Source: Sphingomonas sp.
GTDB lineage: Bacteria > Pseudomonadota > Alphaproteobacteria > Sphingomonadales > Sphingomonadaceae
Length of the DNA: 7,876 nt
Assembly: GCA_030824725.1 (NCBI GenBank)
Contig: JAPJRE010000181.1
Coordinates: forward strand, 1 to 7,876
Direction of reading: 5' to 3'
A program made the position numbers and the translations under genes. The notes beneath the pieces were generated by a model, which made no database searches, was not told the origin of the DNA, and was given only the letters and a program-made list of their open reading frames with translations. Below, piece after piece: positions 5,045 to 7,876 of the stretch; the stretch's first letter is position 1; every line of letters begins with the position of its first letter.

Positions 5045-6334
5045 ATGAGCTTTCCCTGGGCGCGCCATTACGAGCCGAAGAACCCGGTGATGAAATGGGT
5101 GGACGATCGGCTGCCGCTGCCGCGGTTCGTCTATAACGCGATCGGCGCCGGTTATCCGGTGCCGCGCAACCTGAATTACTTCTGGAATTTCGGCATCCTT
5201 GCGGGACTGTCGCTGGTCATCCAGATCGTCACCGGCATCGTGCTGGCGATGCATTTCCACAGCTCGGCCGCCGGGGCCTTTGATTCGGTCAACGGCACGA
5301 TCATGCGCGACGTGAACGCGGGCTGGTTCCTGCGCTTCGCCCACGCCAACGGCGCCAGCATGTTCTTCATCGTGGTGTACATCCACATCTTCCGCGGCCT
5401 GCATTACGGATCGTACAAGGCGCCACGCGAGATGGTGTGGCTGCTCGGCGTGGTGATCTTCCTGCTGATGATGGCGACCGCCTTCATGGGCTATGTGCTC
5501 CCCTGGGGGCAGATGAGCTTCTGGGGCGCGCAGGTGATCACCGGCTTCTTCTCGGCGATACCCGTGGTGGGCGACTGGGTCCGGGTGTGGCTTCTCGGCG
5601 GCTACGCGCCGGACGATGCGGCGCTCAACCGGTTCTTCTCGCTCCACTATCTGCTGCCCTTCGTGATCGCGGGCGTGATCATCCTGCACATCTGGGCGCT
5701 GCACATCCCCGGCTCGAACAACCCGACCGGCGTGGAGGTGAAGGGCGAGCAGGACACGGTGCCCTTCCACCCCTATTACACCGCCAAGGACGGCTTCGGG
5801 GTGGGCATCTTCCTGATCCTGTTCTCGATCCTGATCTTCTTCTACCCCGATTATCTGGGCCACCCGGACAATTACATCCCGGCCAACCCGCTCTCGACGC
5901 CTGCGCACATCGTGCCCGAATGGTATTTCTGGCCCTTCTACGCGATCCTGCGCGCCTTCACCGCGGACTTCATCCTGCCGGCGAAGCTGTGGGGCGTGCT
6001 GGCGATGTTCGGCTCGATCCTGCTCCTGTTCTTCCTGCCCTGGCTCGATCGCTCGCCGGTGCGCTCGGCCAATTACCGGCCGATGTATCGCATCGCCTTC
6101 TGGGTGCTGGTCGCCGACGTGCTGATCCTAGGCTGGTGCGGCGGCTCGCCCGCAGAGCCCTTCTACGTGATCACCAGCCAGATCGCGGCGGCCTATTATT
6201 TCGCGCACTTCCTGATCATCGTGCCGATCATCTCGCGGATCGAGACGCCGCGCCCGCTGCCCAATTCGATCACCGAAGCGGTGCTGAAGGGTGAGGGCGG
6301 ATCGCGCATCACCGCCACCGCGGCGACGGCATAA
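5045..6334 (+). CDS. petB: Cytochrome b subunit of the cytochrome bc1 complex
   Basis: Cytochrome b is the membrane core of complex III, carrying haems bL and bH and forming the Qo (ubiquinol oxidation) and Qi (quinone reduction) sites. At 429 residues it is the full-length, unsplit bacterial form with eight expected helices. Haem ligands are recognisable as two His pairs 14 residues apart: H100 (in FAHANGASMFF) with H114 (YIHIFRGLHYGSY), and H201 (FFSLHYLLPF) with H215 (IILHIWALH). Other signatures are MGYVLPWGQMSFWGA (148-162) near the Qo cd helix, PGSNNPTG (222-229), the Qo motif PEWYFWPFYAILR (291-303, including PEWY), and LPWLDRSPVRS (331-341). The start has GAGGAG eight bases upstream, overlapping the petA TGA; the gap to petA is 12 bases. 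The C-terminal tail after 400 is hydrophilic. It is not fused to cytochrome c1, unlike the fbcH arrangement of some rhizobia. Confidence 0.99.
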   Translation: MSFPWARHYEPKNPVMKWVDDRLPLPRFVYNAIGAGYPVPRNLNYFWNFGILAGLSLVIQIVTGIVLAMHFHSSAAGAFDSVNGTIMRDVNAGWFLRFAHANGASMFFIVVYIHIFRGLHYGSYKAPREMVWLLGVVIFLLMMATAFMGYVLPWGQMSFWGAQVITGFFSAIPVVGDWVRVWLLGGYAPDDAALNRFFSLHYLLPFVIAGVIILHIWALHIPGSNNPTGVEVKGEQDTVPFHPYYTAKDGFGVGIFLILFSILIFFYPDYLGHPDNYIPANPLSTPAHIVPEWYFWPFYAILRAFTADFILPAKLWGVLAMFGSILLLFFLPWLDRSPVRSANYRPMYRIAFWVLVADVLILGWCGGSPAEPFYVITSQIAAAYYFAHFLIIVPIISRIETPRPLPNSITEAVLKGEGGSRITATAATA

Positions 6335-6348
6335 GGGGGCCGGGAACC

Positions 6349-7185
6349 ATGACGTCGATCTTCTTTCGCTCGATCAAGTTCCTGATCGGTGCCGGCTTCG
6401 TGTTCGTGCTGCTGCTGGCGCTGATCAGCAGCATCACCGGCCTGATCAAGGAGCCCCCTAAGGAAACCGCCGAGCAGGCGCTGCACAAGCATCCGAAGGA
6501 ACTGGACATTGACTCGAACGGGCCGCTCGGCAAGTTCGACCTCGGCCAGCTCCAGCGCGGCTTCAAGGTGTACAAGGAAGTTTGCGCGGCGTGCCACTCG
6601 CTGCACATGATTTCCTTCCGCAACCTCAAGGACCTGGGGTACAGCGACGCGCAGGTGAAGAAGATCGCCAAGGAATGGGCGATGAAGCAGCCGGTGTTCG
6701 ACGAGAAGGCGGGCACCTGGGGCGAGCGCGACAACATCCCGTCCGATCGCATCCCCAAGGTCTATTATGCCGGCACCGGCAACCCGCCCGACCTCAGCCT
6801 GATCACCAAGGCGCGACATGACGGCGCGGCCTATGTCCATTCGCTGCTGACCGGCTATGGCGAGAAGCCCGATCCGGCCAAGGCGGCGCAGTTCCCGGAG
6901 GCGACGAAGACGCCCGAGGGCATGTACTTCAACCCCTATTTCGCCAATCTCAACATCGCGATGCCGCCGCCGCTGACCAGCGAGGGCCAGGTCCAGTATG
7001 ACGACGGCACCCGCGCGACGGTCGACCAGATGTCGAAGGACGTCTCCGCCTTCCTCGTCTGGACCGCCGAGCCGACGCTGCAGGTGCGCCACCAGGCGGG
7101 CCTCGCGGTCGTGATCTTCTTGCTGTTTGCCACCGGGCTCGCCTATGGCGCGTACCTCACGGTTTGGCGCGGCATGAAGCATTGA
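6349..7185 (+). CDS. petC: Cytochrome c1 subunit of the cytochrome bc1 complex
   Basis: Cytochrome c1 carries a covalently bound haem c on the periplasmic side and hands electrons from the Rieske protein to soluble or membrane cytochrome c. The 278-residue protein shows the haem attachment site CAACH (79-83) in KVYKEVCAACHSLHMISFRNL, the family segment GNPPDLSLITKARHDG (144-159), the likely sixth haem ligand M205 in NIAMPPPL (202-209), DVSAFLVWTAEP (231-242), and a C-terminal membrane anchor (about 250-270) ending VWRGMKH. The N-terminus has a hydrophobic stretch (11-33) after a basic start, which should direct Sec export, but no clear A-x-A signal peptidase site follows it, so it may stay as a second anchor. 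AAGGGGG at 6333-6339 overlaps the petB stop and lies nine bases before the ATG. The stop overlaps the apt start by one base. Confidence 0.98.
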   Translation: MTSIFFRSIKFLIGAGFVFVLLLALISSITGLIKEPPKETAEQALHKHPKELDIDSNGPLGKFDLGQLQRGFKVYKEVCAACHSLHMISFRNLKDLGYSDAQVKKIAKEWAMKQPVFDEKAGTWGERDNIPSDRIPKVYYAGTGNPPDLSLITKARHDGAAYVHSLLTGYGEKPDPAKAAQFPEATKTPEGMYFNPYFANLNIAMPPPLTSEGQVQYDDGTRATVDQMSKDVSAFLVWTAEPTLQVRHQAGLAVVIFLLFATGLAYGAYLTVWRGMKH

Positions 7186-7727
7186 TGGACATCCAGCAGA
7201 ACGAAGACATCCGCAGTCGCATTCGCACGATCCCCGACTTCCCGAAGCCGGGGATCCTGTTTCGCGACATCACCACGCTGCTGCTCGATCCCGAGGGTCT
7301 GCGGCTGACCATCGAGAAGATGGCGGCGCAGGTCGACGGCAAGGTCGACCTCGTCGCCGGGGTCGAGGCGCGCGGCTTCGTGTTCGGCGCGGCGCTGGCG
7401 GTGCGGCTCGGCACCGGCGTGCTGCTGATCCGCAAGGACGGCAAGCTGCCAGGCGCCACGATCGCAGAGGACTATGCGCTCGAATATGGCACCGACCGGA
7501 TCGCCATCCATGCCGACGCGCTGGTGCCCGGCGCCCGCGTGCTGCTGGTCGACGACCTGATCGCCACCGGCGGCACGGCGCGCGCGGCAGTGCGGCTGCT
7601 GCGCAAGGCGGGGGCGGAGGTCGTCCAGGCCTCGTTCGTCGTCGACCTGCCCGATCTGGGCGGTGCGGACGCGCTGCGCAGCGACGGGATCGCGGTCTCG
7701 GCTCTGGTCGCGTTCGAAGGGCACTGA
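7185..7727 (+). CDS. apt: Adenine phosphoribosyltransferase
   Basis: APT converts adenine and PRPP to AMP and pyrophosphate in purine salvage; it is a cytosolic dimer. The 180-residue protein matches family length. Visible motifs are IPDFPKPGILFRDITTLL (16-33), GVEARGFVFGAALA (59-72) with the adenine-side EARGF, the flexible catalytic-loop segment LIRKDGKLPG (81-90) and YALEYGTD (97-104), and the PRPP-binding signature VLLVDDLIATGGTA (119-132) with its two acidic residues. I choose the ATG at 7185, whose A is the last base of the petC TGA. A TTG at 7164 would add seven residues inside petC and resembles no APT start. There is no clear ribosome binding site, so translation probably depends on ribosomes finishing petC. 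Co-transcription of a nucleotide salvage gene with complex III is not an obvious functional link. Confidence 0.97.
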   Translation: MDIQQNEDIRSRIRTIPDFPKPGILFRDITTLLLDPEGLRLTIEKMAAQVDGKVDLVAGVEARGFVFGAALAVRLGTGVLLIRKDGKLPGATIAEDYALEYGTDRIAIHADALVPGARVLLVDDLIATGGTARAAVRLLRKAGAEVVQASFVVDLPDLGGADALRSDGIAVSALVAFEGH

Positions 7728-7762
7728 CGGAACCCCGGCGGGCTCCATGCGCTTCTCCGCCC

Positions 7763-7801
7763 GAGGGGCGCGGCCGGGGGCATCGCCCGGCCGCGCGCCT
7801 C
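7763..7801 (+). terminator. Strong GC hairpin downstream of apt, possible operon end
   Basis: The arms GCGCGGCCGGG (7768-7778) and CCCGGCCGCGC (7786-7796) are perfectly complementary around a 7-base loop. Beyond one G-G mismatch the stem continues with four more pairs (7763-7766 with 7798-7801). It begins 36 bases after the apt stop, the right place for the end of petABC-apt. No U-tract follows, so it would be an atypical terminator, or a 3'-end stabilising structure working with Rho. The hairpin is certain as a sequence pattern; its role is inferred. Confidence 0.5.
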
Positions 7802-7812
7802 CGGTACCGGAG
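7799..7812. repeat. 14-bp perfect palindrome
   Basis: CTCCGGTACCGGAG reads the same on both strands. It shares its first three bases with the right arm of the preceding hairpin, so the two structures cannot both form fully in RNA. As DNA it has the symmetry of a protein-binding site, but I recognise no regulator for it. Confidence 0.5.
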
Positions 7813-7856
7813 CGTGGTGCATGGGTATCGGGTTTTAGTGCATCCCGGGCGGGTAT

Positions 7857-7875
7857 AAAAAACGGGAGCGGCCCG
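7857..7875 (-). terminator. Likely minus-strand intrinsic terminator at the window edge
   Basis: Read on the minus strand, CGGG (7875-7872), a 5-base loop and CCCG (7866-7863) form a short GC stem followed directly by six T residues (7862-7857). This is the layout of a Rho-independent terminator for a minus-strand gene lying beyond the right edge. The stem may extend with sequence outside the window; within it only four to five pairs are visible. Confidence 0.45.
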
Positions 7876-7876
7876 C

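Noticed and set aside
4508..5908. 466-codon minus-strand open frame opposite petA and petB
   Set aside because: It is antisense to two highly conserved bc1 genes, and its composition (His/Arg/Glu-rich) is typical of the mirror frame of membrane-protein codons.
6196..7182. 328-codon minus-strand open frame opposite petC
   Set aside because: Cytochrome c1 is unmistakable on the plus strand, and the antisense product shows no recognisable motif.
7164..7184. Upstream TTG start for apt
   Set aside because: It would add MARHEAL inside petC. The ATG at 7185 gives the usual APT length and start, and forms a standard one-base coupled overlap.
1..7876. A new defence, mobile or biosynthetic system
   Set aside because: Gene density, operon structure and conserved housekeeping families account for nearly all of the window. 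I found no transposase, integrase, repeat array, toxin pair or composition break that would support it.

Overview
This window looks like ordinary chromosome from a high-GC alphaproteobacterium, most likely a sphingomonad (Sphingomonas or a close relative). The basis is family resemblance recalled from memory: the petA-petB-petC order with separate cytochrome b and c1 genes, the style of the Rieske and APT proteins, and the GC-rich codon use. No search was run. I see no mobile element, CRISPR array, tRNA, rRNA or phage gene, and no evidence of a new defence or biosynthetic system. Nine protein genes are well supported and fill almost the whole window. || Layout. (1) Positions 71-715, minus strand: lipB, octanoyltransferase for lipoate synthesis. 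(2) Positions 816-2380, plus strand: two translationally coupled multi-pass membrane proteins that share a local motif and look like diverged tandem paralogs. Their function is not known to me. (3) Positions 2347-4275, minus strand: a compact operon trmL - hemF - GNAT acetyltransferase (tRNA wobble methylation, oxygen-dependent haem synthesis, N-acetyltransferase). The acetyltransferase 3' end overlaps the end of the second membrane-protein gene tail to tail by 34 bp. (4) Positions 4276-4447: a divergent intergenic region holding the control signals for both sides. It has a possible 17-codon leader ORF and two predicted stem-loops. (5) Positions 4448-7727, plus strand: petA, petB and petC, the three catalytic subunits of the cytochrome bc1 complex (complex III), followed by apt, whose start overlaps the petC stop by one base. 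(6) Positions 7728-7876: non-coding, with a strong GC hairpin, a 14-bp palindrome, and at the very end what looks like the terminator of a minus-strand gene lying beyond the window. || How the genes fit together. petABC makes the ubiquinol:cytochrome c oxidoreductase of the aerobic respiratory chain. Its cytochromes need haem, and the divergently transcribed hemF makes protoporphyrinogen IX using O2, so the shared intergenic region sits between haem supply and haem use. apt (adenine salvage) is a housekeeping passenger that appears translationally coupled to petC. The most useful places for a second look are the petABC leader (4285-4447), the petC/apt junction, the membrane-protein pair, and the hairpins at both ends of the window.
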